From contig CALDSM010000454.1 in the NCBI GenBank assembly GCA_937923585.1, positions 1 through 5,195 on the forward strand: a DNA stretch of 5,195 nt, written 5' to 3'. This DNA is from an uncultured bacterium. GTDB taxonomy: Bacteria; Hydrogenedentota; Hydrogenedentia; Hydrogenedentales; CAITNO01. Numbering within the stretch: position 1 is the first letter of the stretch; every line of letters starts with the position of its first letter. A model generated the notes under the pieces. That model was not told the origin of the DNA. It ran no database searches and saw only the letters and a list, made by a program, of their open reading frames with translations. Both the position numbers and the translations under genes were made by a program. Shown here piece by piece: positions 1-5,195 of this stretch.

Positions 1-1442
1 CATTGGCGGCAGCGCTTGTGCTGCTTGCGGCCACGGGGTGCAGTTGCAGGAAGACAGAAGGTTCGCTGCAGGTGAACCTCTACCCCGTGTCGGCGGTGGA
101 GGCTGGCGCGCAATGGCGCGTGGACGGTGGTGATTGGCAGGACAGCGGCGCGACCGTCCCGGGCCTGTCCGCGGGAACCCACCCGGTGACGTTCAAAGAC
201 ATTGCGGGCTGGACCTCACCCGAACCGCAGGATGCGCTGATTGCCGCGGAGGAGGCCCGTGTCCTCACCGCAGAATACACAGAGATTCCGCCGTCGTGGC
301 ACACGGTGGAACTGCCCGCAGGGCTGGGCGACGTGATACCCATGGACATTGACATGCCCGCCTCGGGCGGCGGCTGGATCGTTGGCATCGAATTGGGCTC
401 GGAAAAGGCGGCACCCCGTGCCGTGTTTGAGGGGGAAGGCCTGTTCGAGGGTGAGATCGAGGTGCCGACACCGCCCGCCACAACGGGATTGGTGCTGCGC
501 CGCACGTCCACCGGTTGGAGCAAGGCATCCCTGCCAGAGCTTGGCGCAAACTGGGGACTGTACGCCGCGAGCGGGCATTCCGCCGCCAATGGCTGGACTG
601 TGGGCGGGGATTTCACCGTGCCGCCGCTGGAGGTCTCCCTTGAAGGCGAGGGGGAGGATGTGTCGAAAGCGCTTGACGGATATGACGGGACGAAAGAGGC
701 ACCGGCAACCCCATACGGAGCGGTGGCGCTGCGCGACCCCGGCACCGGCATTCTCGAAGGCACCACCAACGCCAATTCTTACGTGCTCACGGCGGTGGCG
801 GCGGTGGGATCGCAGGACCTGTGGGTGGCCACGCCGATGGGACTCCAACGCCTGACCAACGGCGTATGGAGTGACGAGGTGCTGCCGCCCGACATCGAGA
901 CGATCCAGGGGCTGGCATTCCTGGGCGCGGACGATGGCTGGGTGGTCGGCGGCAGGACAACCCCGGACGGAACCGCGGGGGCGGTGCTGCGCCGCTCCGC
1001 CGGAGCATGGACCGCCGCCCAACTGCCCGCGCTGACCGTGCCCTGGGAAGTGCTTGGCATTACGGCGCTGCCGGGCGGGGAAGCGTGGGCGGTGGGCCAA
1101 TCCACGGACGAGACCGCCTTGACGCGAACCGGTGTGCTGCTCCACTGCACGGGCGGCGCGTGGCAGACCGTTGCACCGCCCGCCGTGAGCGCAAACTGGT
1201 ATTTGGAAGCGGTCAGTTTCCCGACGGTGAACGAGGGATGGGCCGCTGGCACCGATTTGATTGCCCACGCCGGAATCATCCTCCACTACAAGGATGGCGG
1301 GTGGACCGTCGCGGACCTCCCGGTGCCCGGGGGTGGAAACTGGACCCTGGTGGGTGTTTCCTTTGCCACATCCGCAGACGGCTGGGCCGTGGGCTATGAT
1401 AACGCCAACGAGAAGATGCTTGTGTTCCAATATGGGCCGTGA
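1..1442 (+). CDS. Lipoprotein with PEGA-like domain and GW-x-VG beta-propeller (5' partial)
   Basis: Seen: the frame is open from the left edge to TGA at 1440-1442. Numbering residues from the TTG at base 3 gives 479 residues. Residues 1-13 form a hydrophobic stretch ending in A-T-G-C, a lipobox-like site with Cys13 as the probable lipidated residue. No basic n-region precedes it, so the true start lies a few codons outside the window. Residues 20-94 resemble a beta-sandwich repeat common in exported bacterial proteins (GAQWRVDGG, then SGATVPGLSAGTH), similar in style to PEGA. Residues 98-479 carry seven GW-x-VG-type motifs near 124, 197, 273, 312, 361, 412 and 460, most followed by a GxxLxR strand and a W-x5-LP strand. 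This is a beta-propeller pattern like YCF48/BNR-type repeats. The SWHTVELP segment at 98-105 could pair with the C-terminal strand KMLVFQYGP to close the ring. Blades 1 and 2 have long acidic insertions containing EGEG. Inferred: a membrane-anchored periplasmic or surface scaffold or binding protein. No catalytic motif is visible and the ligand is unknown. Confidence 0.88.
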   Translation, partial: LAAALVLLAATGCSCRKTEGSLQVNLYPVSAVEAGAQWRVDGGDWQDSGATVPGLSAGTHPVTFKDIAGWTSPEPQDALIAAEEARVLTAEYTEIPPSWHTVELPAGLGDVIPMDIDMPASGGGWIVGIELGSEKAAPRAVFEGEGLFEGEIEVPTPPATTGLVLRRTSTGWSKASLPELGANWGLYAASGHSAANGWTVGGDFTVPPLEVSLEGEGEDVSKALDGYDGTKEAPATPYGAVALRDPGTGILEGTTNANSYVLTAVAAVGSQDLWVATPMGLQRLTNGVWSDEVLPPDIETIQGLAFLGADDGWVVGGRTTPDGTAGAVLRRSAGAWTAAQLPALTVPWEVLGITALPGGEAWAVGQSTDETALTRTGVLLHCTGGAWQTVAPPAVSANWYLEAVSFPTVNEGWAAGTDLIAHAGIILHYKDGGWTVADLPVPGGGNWTLVGVSFATSADGWAVGYDNANEKMLVFQYGP

Positions 1443-1693
1443 CAGCAAGTCGCACCGGTTGGCGGTGCTGGAAACGGACACCCGATCCCCATTCTTCTTG
1501 AAATGGGAAACGTCCCCGTTCCCGTCCCATTCACCCTCTTCCATGGCCGGCCTGAAGTTTACAGGAAGCGCAACTCCCAACCAGCCTGGAGCAGCCATTC
1601 CCGCCTGTCGGCTCGTATTCGCAATCCTCAATTCGAAGCCTGTCCGGCTTGCAGTTCCGGTGCACCGGGCGTAAGGCATAACGCGCGCCTATG
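1443..1693. other. Non-coding region between convergent genes
   Basis: No convincing gene is present on either strand: the short open frames lack ribosome binding sites and protein-like composition. Two small inverted repeats are visible. One lies just after the lipoprotein stop (1452-1468). The other pairs AATGGGA at 1502-1508 with TCCCATT at 1525-1531. Neither is followed by a T-run on the plus strand, so no intrinsic terminator for the lipoprotein gene can be called with confidence. No homology to the 4755-5099 region was noticed by eye. Confidence 0.6.
1452..1468 (+). other. Stem-loop just after the lipoprotein stop codon
   Basis: GCACCG (1452-1457) and CGGTGC (1463-1468) form a perfect 6-bp stem around a 5-base loop, beginning ten bases after the lipoprotein stop. 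The position suits a 3'-end stabilising hairpin or a weak terminator. The sequence after it is CTGGAAACGG with no T-tract, so it is not a classic intrinsic terminator. Confidence 0.3.
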
Positions 1694-1789
1694 AAAAAGC
1701 GCCTGCCCCGGCAAAAACTGCGGGGCAGGCGCGGCACTCAGCAAACTTGGCGAACCGTTATGGTGCGGGGCATTCTCCCGTTTGGCAGC
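1691..1789 (-). repeat. 99-base direct repeat, copy 1 (gene 3' end plus terminator)
   Basis: This segment aligns with 5097-5195 at a constant offset of 3406 bases with no gap. By hand count, the terminator block 1691-1738 matches at 45 of 48 positions, the spacer 1739-1757 at 8 of 19, and the stop plus C-terminal codons 1758-1789 at 28 of 32. It is best read as the homologous 3' ends of two tandem paralogues. No inverted-repeat ends or target duplication suggest an insertion element. Confidence 0.88.
1694..1732 (-). terminator. Intrinsic terminator of the 998-residue protein gene
   Basis: GCGCCTGCCCCG (1699-1710) and CGGGGCAGGCGC (1721-1732) form a perfect 12-bp GC-rich stem with a 10-base loop. 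Read on the minus strand, the stem is followed by TTTTTC, the standard Rho-independent layout. It starts 25 bases after the TAA of the minus-strand gene. The plus-strand side has no T-run, so it should act mainly on minus-strand transcription. A near-identical copy lies at 5100-5138. Confidence 0.94.
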
Positions 1790-4754
1790 GCCCTTGAGAC
1801 ACTACCAGGTTTACCGCGCTGTAGCTCGGAACCGGGTCGTCGGACGCCGCCGGAACCTGGCCCACGACCATGCCCGGAATATCGGCGTCGCCGCAATGCG
1901 AACTCAGACGCCCGACCACAAGATGGGCATTTCTCAACGCAGCCTCGGCCGCCGTCCGGCTCAGGCCGACCAGGTTGGGTACCGTCGTCGCGCTGCAGTC
2001 ACCCCGCAACACGGTCAGCTTGGCCGTGCATGTGGTGAAATTGGAGGCGTCGTCCGTCACCGTCAGCGTGACAACCGTTTCGCCCTCCAGAACGTGCGTT
2101 CCGGCCGCCGGAGACTGGACAACCGCCGGATTCGTGTCACACACATCGGATGCGGCAAGCTGCGCCGTGAAATCAGGCACGACCGCCTCGCAGGCGCTGT
2201 CCAGCGCGATGGTCTGGTCGGGCGGGCACGTCGTGATGACCGGTGCCGTCGTGTCCGACACCGTCACCACGCGCGTCACTTCGGCCGCCGCGTTGGTGCC
2301 GTCGGTCGCGTTGTAGGTCAGCGTGTACGCGCCGGGCACGCCCGTGTTCACCGAGCCGCCCGTGGTCGCTGTCAGACTGCCCGCACAGACATCCAATGCC
2401 GTCGCGCCGGCGTCCGTGTAGGTGTCCCCGCATTCGACGGCCACCGCGGCGCTGCCGGTCAGCGTGATGACCGGGGCAACCGTGTCGGAAACCGTCACCA
2501 CCCGCACCTTCTCGGCCGCCGCGTTGGTGCCGTCGGTCGCGTTGTAGGTCAGCGTGTACACGCCGGGCGCGCCCGTGTTCACCGAACCGCCCACCGCCAC
2601 GCCGGGACTCCCGGCGCATGCGTCAGCGGCGGAGGCGCCCGCATCAACGTACGCAGAGCCGCACTCGACCGTGACCGTGGGGCTGCCGCCCAGCGTGATG
2701 ACCGGGGCAACCGTGTCGGACGAGGTAAAGGTGGTCTCGCAGGTGCTCTGGTAGTTGAACTGGTCCTTCACCGTGATGGTCACCGTGTGGGGGCCGAGGC
2801 CGACCGGCGTGCCGGCCGCCGGGGACTGGGTGATCACCAGATTCTGCTGCGCGGTGCTGTTGTCGTGGGCCGTCACGCCCGGCACGAAATTGGCAACCGT
2901 TGCCGGGCACTGTCCAGACTGGGGCGCCGGGCAAACGTCAATCACCGGCGGTGAGAAATCCAAGAAGATGTCGAAGAAACTGCTCACGGACCAGTTGGCC
3001 AGCGCGTCCCGTTCTTGAACCGCAAGTGTATGTGAGCCCGCCGACAGATCGCCGCCCGGCGTGAAGGATGTGCTCGTGGTCTCCGTCCAGCCTGAACCGT
3101 CCAGTTGATAACGGTACGTGCCGTTGCCGCCGCCGCCGGACGTCCAAGACCAAGTCGGACGCGGGTTGTTCGTCGGCGTCGTCCCGTTCACGCTCGGCGC
3201 AGTCGGCGGGGTGTAGTCGAAATCGTACGCCTCGCCCGTGGTGAAGGAGGTCGGTGTGATGTTCGCGCCGTACTTGTCCTGCACCGAGCCGTTGTTCAGG
3301 TTCATGCGAAGCTGTCCTGTCCCGGCCAGACTGTTCAACGTGACGGTGTGCGTGTTGTCCGTCAGCGTAAAATTGTCCACATAATGGCGGTCGTTGGAGC
3401 CGCCTGTAAATGCACCAAATCCCACCCACCAGCTGCTCTGCGGCGCCCATCCGGACAGCGGCAGATCGGCGACAATCGGAGCGCCGTCGTACACGACCGT
3501 ACACAAACCGTCGGTCGTCACGGTCACCGAAACGTTTCTGTAGGTGTCCCCGCGAAAGTCTTTCCGGGCCACGGCATAGACATTATTCTTATACTTGACG
3601 GAAATGTCCGGGGTGGTCTCCCCGCTGTTGTCATAACTGTCGAATATAATATAGAGGCCGTCGGAGTCACCCTCGGTGCTCGGATAGGTCTTCGGGGCAT
3701 AGGCAAACCAAGTCCCGTCCGCGCTGGTGCCGCCGCCGACCCGCAGCGCATAGGCTGCGTGGAACGCCGTCATCGCCTTGCCCGGGTTATAATACCAGCG
3801 ACCCGTCTGACCGTTTGCCGCTTCCGTCAGCTTCAGGACGCCTTCGCTCGTAGTAGCATTGCCGTTGAGCTCCCCGATACCGGGACTGCCGTCCGTGCCG
3901 AAGTATTCCGCGGCATTCACCGAGGCAGCAGACACCGAAAAAATGGCGGCCGTGGGATTGCCGCTGACCTGGGTCAGGTTGAAATCCGCAGTGTCGAGGC
4001 TGTTCACCGGCTCCGACAGCGCGACGGTGTACTGAACAGAGGTGGTGGCGCCGCCCACGGGGTTGGCGCTGGCCCGGCTGATGGAATTCACGAAGGGTTC
4101 CGAAGTGGTGACCCGAATATTGTCCACATAGTGATTGTCCACGGCTCCGCCCGTACGCGCGGCCACGGCGACCCGCCAGGTGCTTTGGGGACTCCAGCCC
4201 GGAACCGTGACCGGACCAAGCCGCTGATAGCGGTTATGGAATATCGTGCATTTCCCATCGGGCGTCATTATGATTTCGATGGGAACCCACGAACTTGTAT
4301 GGAATGTAGCATCGTCACCAGAGCCATAATTCCATGAGGCGATAATGCTGCCATTATATTTAAGCTCCATCCAGCGGTTCGTATACGTTCGGATGCATAG
4401 TTCCAACCCGGAACCGGAGCCCGACTCCATAAAATTTGCGTTATCAGCGATGTTTCCGTAGGAGAAGCACATACCGTCAGCCCCGGTAGTGCCGCCACCG
4501 CCGATGTACATGTCAGCGTAGAAATGATACGTTGGCAGGGCCTTGTTCGGGCGCGGCAACATGACCGTTCCTACCAGACCCCCGCCGGTGTTCGTCAGGC
4601 GCATGTAGTTCGACTCATAGCCCGCCGAGCCTGTGACAAGGCAGCCCTGCGCCGAGCCTGTGAAATCATACGATTGGATGAGTTCCGCGCCCCCCGTGGA
4701 TGCAACACACAGCAAAGCAACCAGTAAGCCAAACACAGTGGACTTGCCGTTCAT
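1758..4754 (-). CDS. Large secreted modular protein: lectin-like, Ig-like, HYR, DUF5011-like and PASTA domains
   Basis: Seen: 998 residues from the ATG at 4754, chosen because AAGGAG sits seven bases upstream and the product begins with a typical signal peptide (MNGKSTVFGLLVALLCVAST, cleavage probably near residue 23). An in-frame ATG at 4844 would add 30 residues that would bury the signal peptide. Approximate domain order: lectin/LamG-like beta-sandwich 25-216; first half of an Ig-like domain 219-280; second lectin-like domain 281-466; second half of that Ig-like domain 467-513; Ig-like domain 515-600; HYR 602-679; two 77-residue DUF5011/Ig-like repeats 679-832; HYR 836-916; PASTA 922-987; tail RCQTGECPAP. 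Both lectin-like domains end in a shared pattern (GWxPQSxW, TGG, HYVDN). Known: HYR and DUF5011-type folds are adhesive or spacer modules, and PASTA can bind peptidoglycan or beta-lactams. Inferred: a secreted or surface-attached carbohydrate-binding adhesin. No LPxTG, PEP-CTERM or catalytic motif is visible. The 5' half is markedly lower in GC than the 3' half. Confidence 0.94.
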   Translation of the reverse strand: MNGKSTVFGLLVALLCVASTGGAELIQSYDFTGSAQGCLVTGSAGYESNYMRLTNTGGGLVGTVMLPRPNKALPTYHFYADMYIGGGGTTGADGMCFSYGNIADNANFMESGSGSGLELCIRTYTNRWMELKYNGSIIASWNYGSGDDATFHTSSWVPIEIIMTPDGKCTIFHNRYQRLGPVTVPGWSPQSTWRVAVAARTGGAVDNHYVDNIRVTTSEPFVNSISRASANPVGGATTSVQYTVALSEPVNSLDTADFNLTQVSGNPTAAIFSVSAASVNAAEYFGTDGSPGIGELNGNATTSEGVLKLTEAANGQTGRWYYNPGKAMTAFHAAYALRVGGGTSADGTWFAYAPKTYPSTEGDSDGLYIIFDSYDNSGETTPDISVKYKNNVYAVARKDFRGDTYRNVSVTVTTDGLCTVVYDGAPIVADLPLSGWAPQSSWWVGFGAFTGGSNDRHYVDNFTLTDNTHTVTLNSLAGTGQLRMNLNNGSVQDKYGANITPTSFTTGEAYDFDYTPPTAPSVNGTTPTNNPRPTWSWTSGGGGNGTYRYQLDGSGWTETTSTSFTPGGDLSAGSHTLAVQERDALANWSVSSFFDIFLDFSPPVIDVCPAPQSGQCPATVANFVPGVTAHDNSTAQQNLVITQSPAAGTPVGLGPHTVTITVKDQFNYQSTCETTFTSSDTVAPVITLGGSPTVTVECGSAYVDAGASAADACAGSPGVAVGGSVNTGAPGVYTLTYNATDGTNAAAEKVRVVTVSDTVAPVITLTGSAAVAVECGDTYTDAGATALDVCAGSLTATTGGSVNTGVPGAYTLTYNATDGTNAAAEVTRVVTVSDTTAPVITTCPPDQTIALDSACEAVVPDFTAQLAASDVCDTNPAVVQSPAAGTHVLEGETVVTLTVTDDASNFTTCTAKLTVLRGDCSATTVPNLVGLSRTAAEAALRNAHLVVGRLSSHCGDADIPGMVVGQVPAASDDPVPSYSAVNLVVSQGRCQTGECPAP
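2251..2712 (-). repeat. Two tandem 231-bp units encoding DUF5011/Ig-like repeats
   Basis: Two adjacent units of 231 bp (77 codons) lie at 2251-2481 and 2482-2712. The encoded repeats share 58 of 77 residues by hand count, including SDTVAPVITL, GGSVNTG and YTLTYNATDGTNAAAE, and both have a Cys pair 15 residues apart (698/713 and 775/790), a probable disulfide. At DNA level, 48 bases are identical between 2281-2328 and 2512-2559, and 30 bases between 2460-2489 and 2691-2720. Identity at synonymous positions points to recent internal duplication or gene conversion. Confidence 0.88.
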
Positions 4755-4761
4755 GGAGACA

Positions 4762-4767
4762 CTCCTT
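4762..4767 (-). promoter_or_regulatory. Shine-Dalgarno of the 998-residue protein gene
   Basis: Minus-strand AAGGAG, within AAAAGGAG, lies seven bases from the ATG at 4754. This fixes the start against the longer in-frame ATG at 4844. The GGAG core can pair with CTCC immediately before the ATG (GGAG-TGT-CTCC, 4755-4765), a small hairpin that might mask the site. Confidence 0.85.
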
Positions 4768-4816
4768 TTGCGTACCTGCGCAGCGATCTTCTTGACCTTG
4801 AAAGCACACAGCCATC

Positions 4817-4853
4817 GTGGTAACCCGTTTAGCCCAAGGAACATAGGTTACAC
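4817..4853 (-). promoter_or_regulatory. Imperfect leader hairpin, possible regulatory RNA element
   Basis: On the minus strand, GTGTAACC (4846-4853) pairs with GGTTACCAC (4817-4825), giving eight base pairs with one bulged C around a 20-base loop. It lies about 60 bases before the start codon. CCTTG in the loop (4835-4839) is complementary to CAAGG downstream (4796-4800), so a pseudoknot is possible. The element matches no riboswitch class that I can assign. Its function, and whether it is transcribed, are unknown. Confidence 0.3.
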
Positions 4854-4903
4854 CAAAGTCTCAGAAAGATCAAGAGCAACCGCTAATTCTGATCGGTCAG
4901 CTG

Positions 4904-4920
4904 CATGCCGACTCGGCATG
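4904..4920. promoter_or_regulatory. 17-base palindrome, candidate operator
   Basis: CATGCCGA (4904-4911), a single central C, then TCGGCATG (4913-4920) form a perfect 8-bp dyad with a 1-base centre. It lies about 150 bases upstream of the large gene's ATG. A short, tight dyad in a region that should contain the promoter suggests a binding site for a dimeric regulator. The one-base centre cannot form a normal RNA hairpin loop without opening several pairs. The cognate protein is unknown. Confidence 0.4.
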
Positions 4921-5099
4921 AATGTTGCATCTCAAGCCGTTACCCCGTCTGCTTTGCCGTGGGCCGCCATCCCTGCCCCGACGAAGGGAATCACGTGGTC
5001 ACCGACAATGAGGCAGCGGGGTTCTCACACGAAAATGGCGCTGGACCGTCGGCCAAGCCCCCGGTGCGCCCCAGGCAAAGAATGGGACACGCGCCCATG

Positions 5100-5138
5100 A
5101 AAAAGCGCCTGCCCCGGCAAAGAATGCGGGGCAGGCGC
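5100..5138 (-). terminator. Intrinsic terminator of the upstream paralogous gene
   Basis: GCGCCTGCCCCG (5105-5116) and CGGGGCAGGCGC (5127-5138) form the same perfect 12-bp stem as the terminator at 1694-1732. The loop differs at two bases, and the minus-strand T-run is also preserved (5100-5104). It lies 25 bases after the stop codon of the gene entering from the right edge, the same distance as in the other copy. It should insulate the large gene from upstream transcription. Confidence 0.93.
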
Positions 5139-5163
5139 GACACTTAATCTAAGCAGGCAACCG

Positions 5164-5195
5164 TTATGGCGTGGGGCATTCTCCGGTCTGGCAGC
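5164..5195 (-). CDS. C-terminal end of a paralogous secreted protein (partial)
   Basis: On the minus strand the last codons read CQTGECPTP and end in TAA (5164-5166). The two preceding bases are GC, consistent with the Arg codon CGC found in the neighbour. The large downstream protein ends CQTGECPAP, so eight of nine visible residues match. Two of the four base differences are synonymous. The terminator and its spacing are also conserved. Inferred: the gene entering from the right encodes a related modular protein, probably also with a PASTA-type C-terminus, although none of that domain is inside the window. Too little is visible to say which other domains it has. Confidence 0.78.
   Translation of the reverse strand, partial: CQTGECPTP

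Larger units (their letters stand above)
4755..5099 (-). other. Upstream intergenic region and 5' leader of the large gene
   Basis: These 345 bases separate the large gene from the terminator of its upstream paralogue and contain no convincing gene on either strand. Because a strong terminator ends the upstream transcript, the large gene's own promoter should lie here. No sigma-70 pair is convincing. The closest is TTGATC, a 17-base gap and TAACCT on the minus strand, which is poor at the -10. Visible structures are the Shine-Dalgarno, an imperfect hairpin at 4817-4853, the 17-base palindrome at 4904-4920 and a short dyad CTGA-N4-TCAG at 4889-4900. The part 4922-5096 shows nothing else I can identify. 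Confidence 0.6.
5097..5195 (-). repeat. 99-base direct repeat, copy 2 (cut by window edge)
   Basis: This is the partner of 1691-1789 at an offset of 3406 bases, gapless over its full visible length. The match reaches the window edge, so the homology may continue into the unseen coding sequence of the paralogue. Confidence 0.88.

Noticed and set aside
1502..1531. Intrinsic terminator for the lipoprotein gene
   Set aside because: The AATGGGA/TCCCATT stem is short with a 16-base loop and is not followed by a T-run on the plus strand.
216..1679. Minus-strand open frame of 487 codons opposite the lipoprotein gene
   Set aside because: It is antisense to a gene with a clear lipobox and propeller repeats. 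Its product is rich in Arg, His and Gly with no domain pattern, as expected for a shadow frame in high-GC DNA.
1782..2954. Plus-strand open frame of 390 codons opposite the large gene
   Set aside because: The product is Arg/His/Gly-rich low-complexity sequence and the opposite strand encodes recognisable DUF5011-like, HYR and PASTA domains. Its internal repeats only mirror the real gene's repeats.
3105..4337. Plus-strand open frame of 410 codons opposite the lectin-like and Ig-like region
   Set aside because: No ribosome binding site or domain is recognisable, the composition is Arg-rich, and it is wholly antisense to the signal-peptide-bearing protein gene.
4755..4844. 30-codon N-terminal extension of the large protein from the ATG at 4844
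   Set aside because: A strong AAGGAG precedes the internal ATG at 4754, where a standard signal peptide begins. The extension would bury that signal and runs through the leader hairpin.
4796..4853. c-di-GMP-I (GEMM) riboswitch
   Set aside because: Only the GGGTTACC...GATGG strand resembles it. The conserved GACGCAAAG core is missing and the two pairing strands are about 20 bases apart, too close for the two-helix aptamer.
4842..4887. Sigma-70 promoter TTGATC, 17-base gap, TAACCT on the minus strand
   Set aside because: The spacing is right, but the -10 matches the consensus at only about three positions and the -35 is partial. It is too weak to call without transcription data.
1691..5195. 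Insertion sequence or composite transposon bounded by the 99-base direct repeats
   Set aside because: The repeats are homologous gene 3' ends with terminators. No transposase, terminal inverted repeats or target-site duplication is seen between or beside them.

Overview
The window is high-GC bacterial DNA with two convergent blocks. The left block is a plus-strand gene for an outer-envelope lipoprotein, with its 5' end cut off by the window edge. The right block is a minus-strand gene for a 998-residue secreted multidomain protein, and beyond it at the right edge lies the last ten codons of a second minus-strand gene that is evidently its paralogue. The signal peptides, the lipobox, the acidic EGEG-containing insertions and the mix of repeat domains (lectin-like, Ig-like, HYR, DUF5011-like, PASTA) suggest a Gram-negative environmental bacterium with large modular surface proteins. 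Hydrogenedentota, Lentisphaerota or a related PVC-type lineage would fit. That placement is inference from protein style, with no marker gene present.

Layout: bases 1-1442 (+) encode the lipoprotein, with a PEGA-like beta-sandwich domain followed by a beta-propeller of GW-x-VG repeats. Bases 1443-1693 are non-coding and separate the convergent genes. Bases 1694-1732 hold a strong intrinsic terminator serving the minus strand. Bases 1758-4754 (-) encode the large secreted protein: signal peptide, lectin-like domain, an Ig-like domain apparently split by a second lectin-like domain, another Ig-like domain, HYR, two tandem DUF5011-like repeats, HYR, PASTA and a short Cys-containing tail. Bases 4755-5099 are its leader and upstream region, with a clear Shine-Dalgarno, an imperfect hairpin and a 17-base palindrome. 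Bases 5100-5195 carry a second copy of the terminator and the C-terminal codons of the upstream paralogue.

How the parts relate: the two minus-strand genes are tandem relatives, each with its own terminator. Their 3' ends match over 99 bases with no indel at an offset of exactly 3406 bases. The terminator and the C-terminal codons are well conserved, while the short spacer between them has diverged. The lipoprotein is transcribed toward them and shows no visible functional link beyond also being an exported repeat-rich protein.

I found no mobile element, CRISPR array, tRNA, rRNA or recognisable riboswitch. I see no evidence of a defence or otherwise wholly new system. The most interesting signals are the nested lectin-in-Ig architecture, the tandem family with a conserved 3' cassette, and the unexplained leader structures.
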